9,969 nt of DNA from UBA11524 sp963617205 (GTDB lineage: Bacteria; Bacillota; Clostridia; Christensenellales; Aristaeellaceae), in contig CAVEOA010000048.1 of the NCBI GenBank assembly GCA_963617205.1, positions 1 through 9,969 on the forward strand, given 5' to 3'. A program made the translations under genes and the position numbers. The notes under the pieces were generated by a model that worked only from the letters and a program-made list of their open reading frames with translations, was not told the origin of the DNA and searched no databases. Position 1 is the first letter of the stretch. Each line of letters begins with the position of its first letter. Shown in pieces: positions 1 to 5,333 of the stretch.

Positions 1-39
1 ACCTTTTTAAGCAGCTTGGCGACTATAAAGATTCTCCCC

Positions 40-61
40 AAAAGGCAGAAGAACTTCTGCC
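40..61 (-). terminator. Short intrinsic terminator after the AAA+ remnant
   Basis: On the minus strand an 8-bp perfect inverted repeat (GGCAGAAG / CTTCTGCC, plus 44-51 and 54-61) is followed by four T residues (43-40). It lies 5 bases past the stop codon of the AAA+ fragment, where its terminator is expected. The two-base loop means the top pair must open, and the T run is short, so it may be weak. Confidence 0.5.
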
Positions 62-66
62 GTTAA

Positions 67-540
67 TTATTTACCTCCTGCATCAACAAGCCGAGTAGTC
101 TGGTTTGTGATTACCATTTCAAAATAGTTTCTTACACCGCGAGCGTTGCCAAAGGTTTCATCGTTTTTATGTTGTTTGAAATAATTCAGAGCAATTGGCT
201 TTGCTTCTTTATCCAATGTATACTTATTCTTGACGCAGAATGATTCGAATATTTCATGCAACTCATCATCCGAGTAACTGCTGAAATGAATAGTCCTGCT
301 GAACCTGGAACGCAAGCCGGGATTCGATTCGATGAATTGTTCCATTTCGTTTTCGTATCCGGCAACTATAACCACCATGTCATCGCGATAATCCTCCATG
401 GCCTTTACAAGGGTATCGATTGCTTCTCTTCCATAGTCGTTGGAGGAATCATTCGATGTGAGCGAGTAGGCTTCGTCAATAAAGAGAATACCACCCTTTG
501 CTTTTTTGATTACTTTCCGTTGTGTACCAGGCGACACAGC
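67..540 (-). pseudogene. 3' half of a CbxX/SpoVK-type AAA+ ATPase (truncated)
   Basis: This frame encodes the C-terminal half of a AAA+ ATPase of the CbxX/CfxQ/SpoVK group. Counted from an upstream ATG at 580-582, residues 30-41 are the Walker B region GGILFIDEAYSL. Residues 70-76 are a sensor-1-like strand (VVIVAGY), and residues 87-94 are NPGLRSRF with the arginine-finger arginines. A helical lid-like tail runs to the TAA at 67-69. The Walker A lysine loop and everything before it are missing: just upstream of Walker B the sequence switches to another frame that reads as a J-domain-like protein. The fragment cannot bind ATP as a complete module, so I call it a pseudogene. The exact 5' boundary, between about 525 and 553, is uncertain. 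A frameshift in a larger fused gene is less likely because a whole Walker A region is absent. Confidence 0.72.
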
Positions 541-553
541 CAATGCTTGTGGA

Positions 554-976
554 GAACCAGAACAATCTGTTTTTGATATCACTCAGTGTGCCAATGGCAG
601 CTTGGACGACTGCGGCTGACCTGTCTGGCTTTTCAAAATGTTTAAGGTGATATGGAACGGTATAGGACGACAGAGCTTTAAGCCTTTCCAATTTCTTGAA
701 CTTGTCCAGTATACTTTGTGCTTCGTCCATTGTGGCATTCCGCGATATACCCAGTGTCCTGTATGGATTGTCAAGAAATACATTAAGAGCTCTTCTGTTG
801 GTTGTGGTGATTCTATTCTGGGTTATCGTCAAATCGTCAGGTGAGCTTGCTGCATCCGCGATCGTTTGAATCTGAGAGGATTGTTCCTTTTTCTTCAGGT
901 CCCGTTCTAACAAAAGCAGTTCTAAGTATACTGTTGCCGGTTGATCTGGTACAATAAAAATGTTAACAGCTGCCAT
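554..976 (-). pseudogene. J-domain-like (DnaJ-related) gene, 5' fragment
   Basis: The frame from ATG 976 contains NPYRTLGIS at residues 70-78, then helices leading to IKNRLFWF (ending at 554). This opening NPYR.LGI and the downstream LFWF are the hallmarks of a DnaJ-like N-terminal domain seen in bacterial proteins that carry no obvious HPD tripeptide; none is seen here. After LFWF the similarity stops and the sequence continues as AAA+ in a different frame. The true start is unclear. ATG 976 has no convincing Shine-Dalgarno site, and the first 65 or so residues look less protein-like. A possible promoter on the minus strand (TTGTAC at 954-949, 18 bp, TATACT at 930-925) would start transcription downstream of that ATG. 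I infer that a deletion joined this gene to its neighbour. Confidence 0.6.
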
Positions 977-1031
977 TACAGGAACGAAACAACTTTTGAA
1001 TCAGCCAATTATTGTGCTGATTAGTCTATAG

Positions 1032-1157
1032 AGAAAGTACATTATCTCAACTTGTCCTCTTGCCAGCGGCTACAGCGGAGCAGATCGTCAGGCCAGCTCC
1101 TTCTATTTTGTGTTCGATGTGCTGAGCATCAAACGGTCTAACTCAATTATTTTCTAA
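1032..1157 (+). pseudogene. Possible C-terminal scrap of an unknown gene
   Basis: An open frame without a start codon runs from after TAG 1029-1031 to TAA 1155-1157. The last 30 or so codons (from 1056) have a protein-like composition: a polar Gly/Ser/Ala stretch, then SSFYFVFDVLSIKRSN. It ends 20 bases before a strong plus-strand terminator, the position expected for a gene's 3' end. There is no ATG and no family I recognise. It may be the tail of a gene lost by deletion, or chance. The rest of the gene-free stretch 977-1332 shows only the terminator at 1177-1206. Confidence 0.22.
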
Positions 1158-1176
1158 CAACTTATCCGACAGTCAT

Positions 1177-1206
1177 AAAAGATCGGCGTTCAACCGATCT
1201 TTTTTT
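1177..1206 (+). terminator. Intrinsic terminator, plus strand (possibly bidirectional)
   Basis: The stem AAAAGATCGG / CCGATCTTTT encloses a 7-base loop and is followed by an unbroken T run through 1206. On the minus strand the same stem is followed by TTTT, so it could also stop transcription entering from the exporter side. It separates the exporter promoter from the remnants to its left. Confidence 0.8.
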
Positions 1207-1332
1207 CGCGATAATCAACCTGATGTTTTTTAGTTTGTGTCACCTCTGTTCCGCTACCATGATTCACTATCATTCTATTATCACATTGAACAGCAATGTA
1301 CTTTCAAGCCCGCTCACGCTGCTGGAAAAACG

Positions 1333-1361
1333 TTGCAAATGTCTGCCGCGTATGGTATAAT
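1333..1361 (+). promoter_or_regulatory. SigA-type promoter of the ABC exporter operon
   Basis: TTGCAA (1333-1338) and TATAAT (1356-1361) are 17 bp apart, with TG at 1353-1354 giving an extended -10. The start site would be near 1368, leaving an untranslated leader of about 78 bases before ATG 1446. It lies just upstream of the exporter genes and downstream of a terminator, so it is the natural operon promoter. Confidence 0.75.
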
Positions 1362-1373
1362 GAAACTCGTTAT

Positions 1374-1419
1374 GGTATTGGAAACAGGCTTTCACTCGCG
1401 TTGAGCCGTTTTCCATACC
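1374..1419 (+). promoter_or_regulatory. Stem-loop in the 5' UTR of the exporter operon
   Basis: GGTAT-GGAAA (1374-1384, one bulged T) pairs with TTTCC-ATACC (1410-1419). Inside, GGCT (1387-1390) pairs with AGCC (1404-1407). The hairpin occupies most of the predicted leader and ends 15 bases before the GAGG ribosome site (1435-1438). No T run follows, so it is not a terminator. It could stabilise the mRNA or bind a regulator; I do not recognise it as a known riboswitch class. Confidence 0.5.
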
Positions 1420-1445
1420 GCAAAGTAATAAAGCGAGGTTTCGCC

Positions 1446-2906
1446 ATGGCAGAAGAAAACGTAGCGACGAGCGTACAGACGATGAAACGCTTTGCGCTTA
1501 TCGGTCTCGGCGCACTGGTTGTTCTGTTCGGTCTGATTTATTTCATCGTGGCGCAAAGCTGGTCTATCGTCACTACCACAACGAGCAACACGTCCCTGCA
1601 ATGTGTTCTTTCGAACCTGACTGACGGCACCGTAGTGGAGCAGCAAATAAGCAAAAACGGTACCCAGCTTTCCGAATTGACGCTGTATCCCAGTATTCCG
1701 CAGATGGTGCAAGGCACGCTGACGCTGGATGTGCTTGACGGGAATCAGATTGTCGCCTCCAGCACCTTCGCACTTGATTCGCTGAAAAACATGGAGGGCT
1801 TCACGGCCTCCTTCGGCAATATTGACGTTGGGGACACAGGCGATCTTGTCGTGCGCATTACGGTTTCAAGGACGGAGAACAACAACTTCTTCTCGCTGTA
1901 CTACTGGAATACCATTGACACCGGGCGCTATCAGGTTGCTGCATCCGGGCTTAATCAGCTGACCGTGAACGGCGAACAGGTGGAAGGGCGCTTGTCGAGC
2001 ACGCTTTCGATGATGCGTCCCACGAATGCCCTGACGATTTATCTGATCGTGGCGGCAGCGGTGGTCATCCTCTATATTGCCCTGATGGCATGGACGCTGC
2101 GCTGCTGCAAGGCTGGCAGACAAACCATTGTGCTGGTGCTCTATGAGGAGTGCAAGCGCTATCGCTATCTGATTGAGCGTCTCGTTTCCCGCGACTTCAA
2201 TACGAAGTATCGTCAGTCCATCCTCGGCGTGCTGTGGAGCTTCCTCAATCCGCTGCTGACCATGCTGGTGTACTACATCGTATTCTCGACCATCTTCAAG
2301 AGCGATATCCCGAATTTTCCTGTTTATCTGCTGACCGGCATTGTGATGTTCAACTTCTTCAGCGAGGCATCCAGCATGTGCCTGGAATCCATTACCTGCA
2401 ATGCCTCTTTAATCACAAAGGTGTATGTGCCAAAGTACATTTATCCGCTCAGCCGCGTCATGTCCTCGCTGGTCAATCTGCTCATCTCCCTGATTCCCTT
2501 GCTGATTGTGACGCTGATTACCGGCGTACATCTGAATTGGTCGCTCCTGCTGCTGCCGATCCCGATCATCTGCGAGGCAGTCTTCTCCCTTGGCATGGGC
2601 ATGATTCTCGCCACAAGCAACGTGTTCTTCCGCGACACCAAATTCCTGTGGAGCGTCCTCATCATGATGTGGAATTTCCTCACCCCCGTCTTTTATCCGG
2701 AATCCATCATTCCTTCGCAGTTGACGACGCTCTACCACATGAATCCCCTGTATCAGTTTGTTTACTTCGTCCGCTGCATTCTGCTCGACAGCGTCACGCC
2801 ACAGCCCATCACCTATGTCTACTGCATCGCGTGTGCGGTGATTCCGCTGATGCTGGGGCTTTATGTCTTCCGCAAATATCAGAACCGCTTCGTGCTGTAC
2901 CTGTGA
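1446..2906 (+). CDS. ABC-2 type permease with N-terminal membrane-anchored extracytoplasmic domain
   Basis: This 486-residue membrane protein is probably the permease of a polysaccharide or teichoic-acid type exporter (TagG/Wzm/RfbA family). The C-terminal half, about residues 246-486, is the ABC-2 domain. It starts with the cytoplasmic motif VSRDFNTKYRQSILGVLW and has about six membrane spans, including a MNPLYQFVYFVR segment typical of this family. The N-terminal half is unusual: a span at about 16-36, a polar Thr/Ser/Asn-rich, beta-prone region at 37-193 predicted outside the membrane, and a second span at 195-217. Plain TagG-type permeases are about 260-270 residues. I chose ATG 1446, not the ATG at 1296, because GAGG (1435-1438) lies 7 bases upstream and 1296 would lie upstream of the predicted promoter. 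It is the first gene of a two-gene operon; the TGA at 2904-2906 overlaps the next gene's ribosome site. The substrate cannot be told from the sequence. Confidence 0.9.
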   Translation: MAEENVATSVQTMKRFALIGLGALVVLFGLIYFIVAQSWSIVTTTTSNTSLQCVLSNLTDGTVVEQQISKNGTQLSELTLYPSIPQMVQGTLTLDVLDGNQIVASSTFALDSLKNMEGFTASFGNIDVGDTGDLVVRITVSRTENNNFFSLYYWNTIDTGRYQVAASGLNQLTVNGEQVEGRLSSTLSMMRPTNALTIYLIVAAAVVILYIALMAWTLRCCKAGRQTIVLVLYEECKRYRYLIERLVSRDFNTKYRQSILGVLWSFLNPLLTMLVYYIVFSTIFKSDIPNFPVYLLTGIVMFNFFSEASSMCLESITCNASLITKVYVPKYIYPLSRVMSSLVNLLISLIPLLIVTLITGVHLNWSLLLLPIPIICEAVFSLGMGMILATSNVFFRDTKFLWSVLIMMWNFLTPVFYPESIIPSQLTTLYHMNPLYQFVYFVRCILLDSVTPQPITYVYCIACAVIPLMLGLYVFRKYQNRFVLYL

Positions 2907-2918
2907 GGTAAAATAACG

Positions 2919-3650
2919 ATGAGTGACATCATGATTTCCGTCAAGGATGTAGGCGTTTGCTTCCGCATGGATGCGAACCGCACCACGAACCTGAAGGAAT
3001 GGGCAGTCCGCGCGTTGAAGCGGCAGAATAAAGTCGAAGATTTCTGGGCACTGCGCAATGTGAGCTTTGACGTCTGCAAGGGCGAGGTGCTCGGGCTGAT
3101 CGGCCGCAACGGTGCCGGCAAAAGCACCCTGCTCAAGGTGATTTCCGGCATCATCAAGCCGCAGGAAGGCAACGTTGTGCGCGGCGCACGCGTTGTTCCC
3201 ATGCTGGAACTCGGCAGTGGCTTTGATATGGAGCTGACAGGCACGGAGAACATCTTCCTCAATGGTGCGATTCTCGGCTACACCAAGCATTTTCTGGAAG
3301 AGAAATATGACAGCATTGTCGAATATGCTGAGCTTGGCGAATTCATCAACATGCCGCTGAAGACGTATTCCTCCGGCATGCTGGCGCGTCTGGCATTCTC
3401 CGTAGCAACAATGGTGAAGCCCGATGTGCTGATTGTGGACGAAATTCTTGCCGTCGGCGATGAGCACTTCCAGAAGAAGAGCCACGAGCGCATGATGGAG
3501 CTCATGAGTGGCGGCACAACAGTGTTGTTCGTCAGCCACAACATTTCACAGATTCGCAATATGTGCCAGCACGTTGTGTGGCTCGACCACGGTCATGTGA
3601 AAATGATGGGCGATGCCGCGGACATCTGTGACCAGTACGCAAGAGAATAA
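2919..3650 (+). CDS. ABC transporter ATPase of the TagH/Wzt polysaccharide-export family
   Basis: This 243-residue ATP-binding subunit powers the preceding permease from the cytoplasmic face. Visible motifs are Walker A GRNGAGKST (62-70), the family-typical signature YSSGM (150-154) in place of LSGGQ, Walker B VLIVDE (170-175) followed by ILAVGD, and the switch histidine FVSHN (His207). The N-terminal region before Walker A (NLKEW...FWALRNVSF) matches the extended start typical of TagH/Wzt proteins. It lacks the C-terminal carbohydrate-binding or wall domain found in longer Wzt and TagH proteins, so substrate recognition may rest with the permease's extra domain (inference). ATG 2919 is 12 bases after the permease stop, with TGAGGT (2904-2909) at good spacing, so the two are co-translated. 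No glycan-synthesis genes lie nearby in the window. Confidence 0.93.
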   Translation: MSDIMISVKDVGVCFRMDANRTTNLKEWAVRALKRQNKVEDFWALRNVSFDVCKGEVLGLIGRNGAGKSTLLKVISGIIKPQEGNVVRGARVVPMLELGSGFDMELTGTENIFLNGAILGYTKHFLEEKYDSIVEYAELGEFINMPLKTYSSGMLARLAFSVATMVKPDVLIVDEILAVGDEHFQKKSHERMMELMSGGTTVLFVSHNISQIRNMCQHVVWLDHGHVKMMGDAADICDQYARE

Positions 3651-3675
3651 AAATCAAATAGGCTGATGTCGGATG

Positions 3676-3714
3676 CTGAACCGCGCCCTGTCAACTTGAC
3701 AGGGCGCGGTTCAG
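3676..3714 (+). terminator. Long near-perfect palindrome at the end of the exporter operon
   Basis: The arms CTGAACCGCGCCCTGTCA (3676-3693) and its exact complement (3697-3714) leave a 3-base loop. It starts 25 bases after the ATPase stop, so termination is the likely role. The T-rich tract CTTTTT is about 10 bases further on (3725-3730), not directly adjacent, which is atypical. By symmetry it could also block minus-strand read-through from the CRISPR array. Confidence 0.65.
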
Positions 3715-3742
3715 ATACAGCAATCTTTTTCCGTCCATTCAC

Positions 3743-3771
3743 TTGCGAAAGCAAGCAGGGCGTATTATAAG
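3743..3771 (+). promoter_or_regulatory. Possible plus-strand promoter running antisense into the CRISPR array
   Basis: TTGCGA (3743-3748) and TATAAG (3766-3771) are 17 bp apart on the plus strand and would start transcription near 3778, 36 bases before the leader-distal repeat. The -35 overlaps a small GAAA-loop hairpin (CTTGC/GCAAG, 3742-3755). On the minus strand the same bases contain a perfect TATAAT (3769-3764) but with a poor -35. No open reading frame follows, so any transcript would be noncoding and antisense to pre-crRNA. Evidence is motif-level only. Confidence 0.35.
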
Positions 3772-3813
3772 CGCAAGCATACGGTGAAAGAAGTAATATT
3801 TAATGCAACGGAA

Positions 3814-4246
3814 GTAGTAGAACCATCTGGAATGACATAGTTCCAAAACATGATTGGTGGTGGCTTGCAACTGCGTATAGGTAGTAGAACCATCTGGAAT
3901 GACATAGTTCCAAAACTTCGGGTCTATCATGATAAAGTGGTAACGGGTAGTAGAACCATCTGGAATGACATAGTTCCAAAACGATACTTGGCGTTGATTT
4001 CGCCCATGTCGAGTAGTAGAACCATCTGGAATGACATAGTTCCAAAACTCACCCCATTCGCCATGTGCGACCTGCTTTGTAGTAGAACCATCTGGAATGA
4101 CATAGTTCCAAAACGTGAAGGCTCGAAAGCCCGCACGGGGGATTGTAGTAGAACCATCTGGAATGACATAGTTCCAAAACGCTTAACCAGTCGCTTTCCG
4201 TCACGATTTCGTAGTAGAACCATCTGGAATGACATAGTTCCAAAAC
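3814..4246 (-). CRISPR. Type II-A CRISPR array: 7 repeats, 6 spacers
   Basis: The array has seven 36-bp repeats without a single difference, at 3814, 3881, 3947, 4013, 4079, 4145 and 4211 (plus-strand left ends). The six spacers are 30 bp, except the leader-distal one (3850-3880) of 31 bp. In the transcribed direction (minus) the repeat starts GTTTTGGAACTATG and ends GATGGTTCTACTAC; the GTTTT start is usual for type II-A. Orientation follows from the leader motif ATTTGAG next to 4246 and from the codirectional cas genes. The newest spacer is therefore 4181-4210. Transcripts would pair with tracrRNA, be cut by RNase III and guide Cas9. No spacer has an evident match in this window. Confidence 0.99.
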
Positions 4247-4253
4247 CTCAAAT
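4247..4253 (-). promoter_or_regulatory. Leader-anchoring sequence (ATTTGAG)
   Basis: On the minus strand ATTTGAG directly precedes GTTTTGG, the start of the first repeat. The same heptamer at the same place directs Cas1-Cas2 to the leader end in streptococcal type II-A systems (established knowledge). It marks this end of the array as the insertion end. Confidence 0.87.
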
Positions 4254-4264
4254 CCATGAGGTAG

Positions 4265-4310
4265 GAACCTTTCGGTCGTGAGCCGCTGTCACGCCGGATG
4301 GTTCTTTTTT
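4265..4310 (+). terminator. Hairpin with T6 on the plus strand; leader-RNA hairpin on the minus strand
   Basis: GAACC (4265-4269) pairs with GGTTC (4300-4304), CGG (4273-4275) with CCG (4294-4296), and CGTGA (4277-4281) with TCACG (4289-4293), with a 7-base loop and small internal loops. T6 follows at 4305-4310. On the plus strand this has intrinsic-terminator form and would stop antisense transcription leaving the array before it runs into csn2. In the sense leader RNA (minus) the same hairpin forms but has no T run after it. Confidence 0.55.
4287..4305 (-). ncRNA. Anti-repeat-like segment at the 5' end of the leader RNA
   Basis: Read on the minus strand, these 19 bases match the complement of the CRISPR repeat at 16 positions: AGAACCATC, GG and TGACA are identical, with three substitutions between. 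A transcript could pair with the 3' half of the repeat in crRNA, as the 5' part of a tracrRNA anti-repeat does. The second anti-repeat half (pairing with GTTTTGGAAC), a nexus and a tail do not follow in this RNA, so it is not a complete tracrRNA. It may be a decayed tracrRNA copy, a regulatory leader element, or a diverged inverted repeat copy. Confidence 0.45.
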
Positions 4311-4314
4311 CTTC

Positions 4315-4343
4315 AGTATATCACAGCTTGATGATTTTGTCAT
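4315..4343 (-). promoter_or_regulatory. Promoter of the CRISPR leader/pre-crRNA
   Basis: On the minus strand ATGACA (4343-4338) and TATACT (4320-4315) are exactly 17 bp apart, with TGA before the -10 giving an extended -10. The predicted start is about 4308, so the leader RNA before the first repeat is about 62 nt. The -35 and spacer lie inside the last codons of csn2, so the csn2 3' end is doubly constrained. Confidence 0.72.
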
Positions 4344-5025
4344 CATAATTCTGATCAATTTGCCACCGAATTTCCTGCTCATGCATCGGAATCGCCTGAT
4401 TTTGAAAAATCAGCAGTGTCTTCACTTTCGTGTAGTCGGCATACTTGATGATTTCCTGCCAATCCTCTTCTGAAAAGTAATTATCCAGATTGCAGAGAAT
4501 CAGCAGCTTTTGTGGCATCCATTCCGCAAGAACATCCATCAGCTTGCAAATTCGCACCAGCGGTGACGTATTCAGCGGACAATCCAGCTGCACGCCAAAC
4601 GCTTTGCAAACAGCCTGCACCGTCATTTCGTCCGGTGCGTTGATTTCCAGTGGGATTTCACGCATCACCTCCTGCATAAAATCCGACAGCTCCGCCATCT
4701 GCTTCTCCCAACTGGCTTGCCGCAGGGGCTCTTTCCGAATGAGCTGATTGATTTCTCCATAGAGTGCCGTTGTGATTTTCTTGTTTGCAAAGTCAATGTG
4801 GAATGGGTCAGTGACCACGTACAGCAGTTTGGCGGCATCCGCCAATTCATTGTTTTGCAAAAACATGAACGGCTCCAGCGGCGTTTCTCCTGCTTCCATG
4901 GCAAGGAAGCTCTGTACCACTCGCCCATACAGGTGCGGCGAAGCAATCTGCATCGAGGATACGCAATCCGCATCGATTGGCAAATCATGCTCGAAGCTGA
5001 TGTTCCGCAGTATCAAAAGAACCAC
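4321..5025 (-). CDS. csn2: Csn2, type II-A spacer-acquisition protein
   Basis: Csn2 forms a ring-shaped tetramer that binds and slides on DNA ends and works with Cas9, Cas1 and Cas2 during spacer capture; its presence defines subtype II-A. The 234-residue product is close to the roughly 220 residues of streptococcal Csn2. The clearest shared stretch is residues 172-207, with KLLILCNLDNYFSEED followed by the strand TLLIF, the place where the family has KKLLIF.N..... Sequence identity is low elsewhere, so the assignment rests on this stretch, size and position. The start is probably GTG 5023-5025, overlapping cas2 by 13 bases. AGAGAGG lies only 2 bases before it, and TTG 5014-5016 at better spacing is an alternative start. 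The gene's end carries the array promoter. Confidence 0.92.
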   Translation of the reverse strand: MVLLILRNISFEHDLPIDADCVSSMQIASPHLYGRVVQSFLAMEAGETPLEPFMFLQNNELADAAKLLYVVTDPFHIDFANKKITTALYGEINQLIRKEPLRQASWEKQMAELSDFMQEVMREIPLEINAPDEMTVQAVCKAFGVQLDCPLNTSPLVRICKLMDVLAEWMPQKLLILCNLDNYFSEEDWQEIIKYADYTKVKTLLIFQNQAIPMHEQEIRWQIDQNYDDKIIKL

Positions 5026-5333
5026 AACCTCTCTGTCGTATCCAGCTGTTTTTCCTGCGGACCGCCCAGCAGATACTCAATCTGGCTGTACTGCTTTTCC
5101 GTGATGATCATCAGCTGAATGATCCCCTTCGATGGCTTGATGCGGTTCACTCGATGTTTAATCAGGTCAGCCGATACCGCATTGACCGCCAGTTTGCAGT
5201 ACACCGATTCCTGCATCATCAGAAAGCCGTCCTTGATGAGTTCTCTGCGGAATCGCCCATACGCCGCCCGCTCTTCCGCCGTTGTAACCGGCAAATCAAA
5301 CATTACGATGACTCTCATGGCTCGCATCCTCAT
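5013..5333 (-). CDS. cas2: Cas2, spacer-integration complex subunit
   Basis: Cas2 is the small structural partner that bridges two Cas1 dimers and holds the prespacer. The 106-residue product shows the ferredoxin-like first strand RVIVMFDLP with the conserved Asp13, then TAEERAAYGRFRRELI and a central QESVYCKLAVN strand, all matching type II Cas2. ATG 5331-5333 overlaps cas1 by 38 bases. ATG 5316-5318 (MRVIVMFDLP) is equally possible, with GAGGA upstream at good spacing, and would give 101 residues. Length and start context are normal for the family. It is translated from the cas9-cas1-cas2-csn2 message. Confidence 0.97.
   Translation of the reverse strand: MRMRAMRVIVMFDLPVTTAEERAAYGRFRRELIKDGFLMMQESVYCKLAVNAVSADLIKHRVNRIKPSKGIIQLMIITEKQYSQIEYLLGGPQEKQLDTTERLWFF

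Larger units (their letters stand above)
4247..4320 (-). promoter_or_regulatory. CRISPR leader
   Basis: These 74 bases between the csn2 stop and the first repeat form the leader. In transcribed order they hold the -10 box, an A6 run, a 13-bp interrupted hairpin, a small CTCA/TGAG inverted repeat (4247-4250 with 4257-4260) and the leader-anchoring heptamer touching the repeat. In type II-A systems the leader end is where Cas1-Cas2 inserts new spacers. Confidence 0.9.

Noticed and set aside
1296..1445. N-terminal extension of the permease to ATG 1296
   Set aside because: It would start upstream of the predicted promoter and has an Arg/Cys-rich non-conserved look. ATG 1446 has a proper ribosome site and leads directly into the first membrane span.
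2409..3539. 376-codon minus-strand open frame under the ABC exporter genes
   Set aside because: It is antisense to two clear genes, His/Gln/Ala-rich, with no motif; it is a codon-bias shadow.
3651..3813. A tracrRNA between the exporter and the array
   Set aside because: Neither strand contains a stretch complementary to the repeat. The minus-strand TATAAT there has a poor -35, and only small hairpins follow.
3814..4246. Plus-strand orientation of the CRISPR array
   Set aside because: The leader-anchoring motif, the leader promoter, the codirectional cas genes and the GTTTT repeat start all support minus-strand transcription.
3800..4281. Open frames on both strands across the array with repeated peptides such as SRTIWNDIVPK and MELCHSRWFYY
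   Set aside because: They are translations of the 36-bp repeat with a 66-bp period (22 codons, no stop), not a repeat protein. There is no start context or family.
4287..4305. Calling the leader anti-repeat a full functional tracrRNA
   Set aside because: It does not pair with the first 12 nt of the repeat, and no nexus or terminator follows in that direction before the first repeat.
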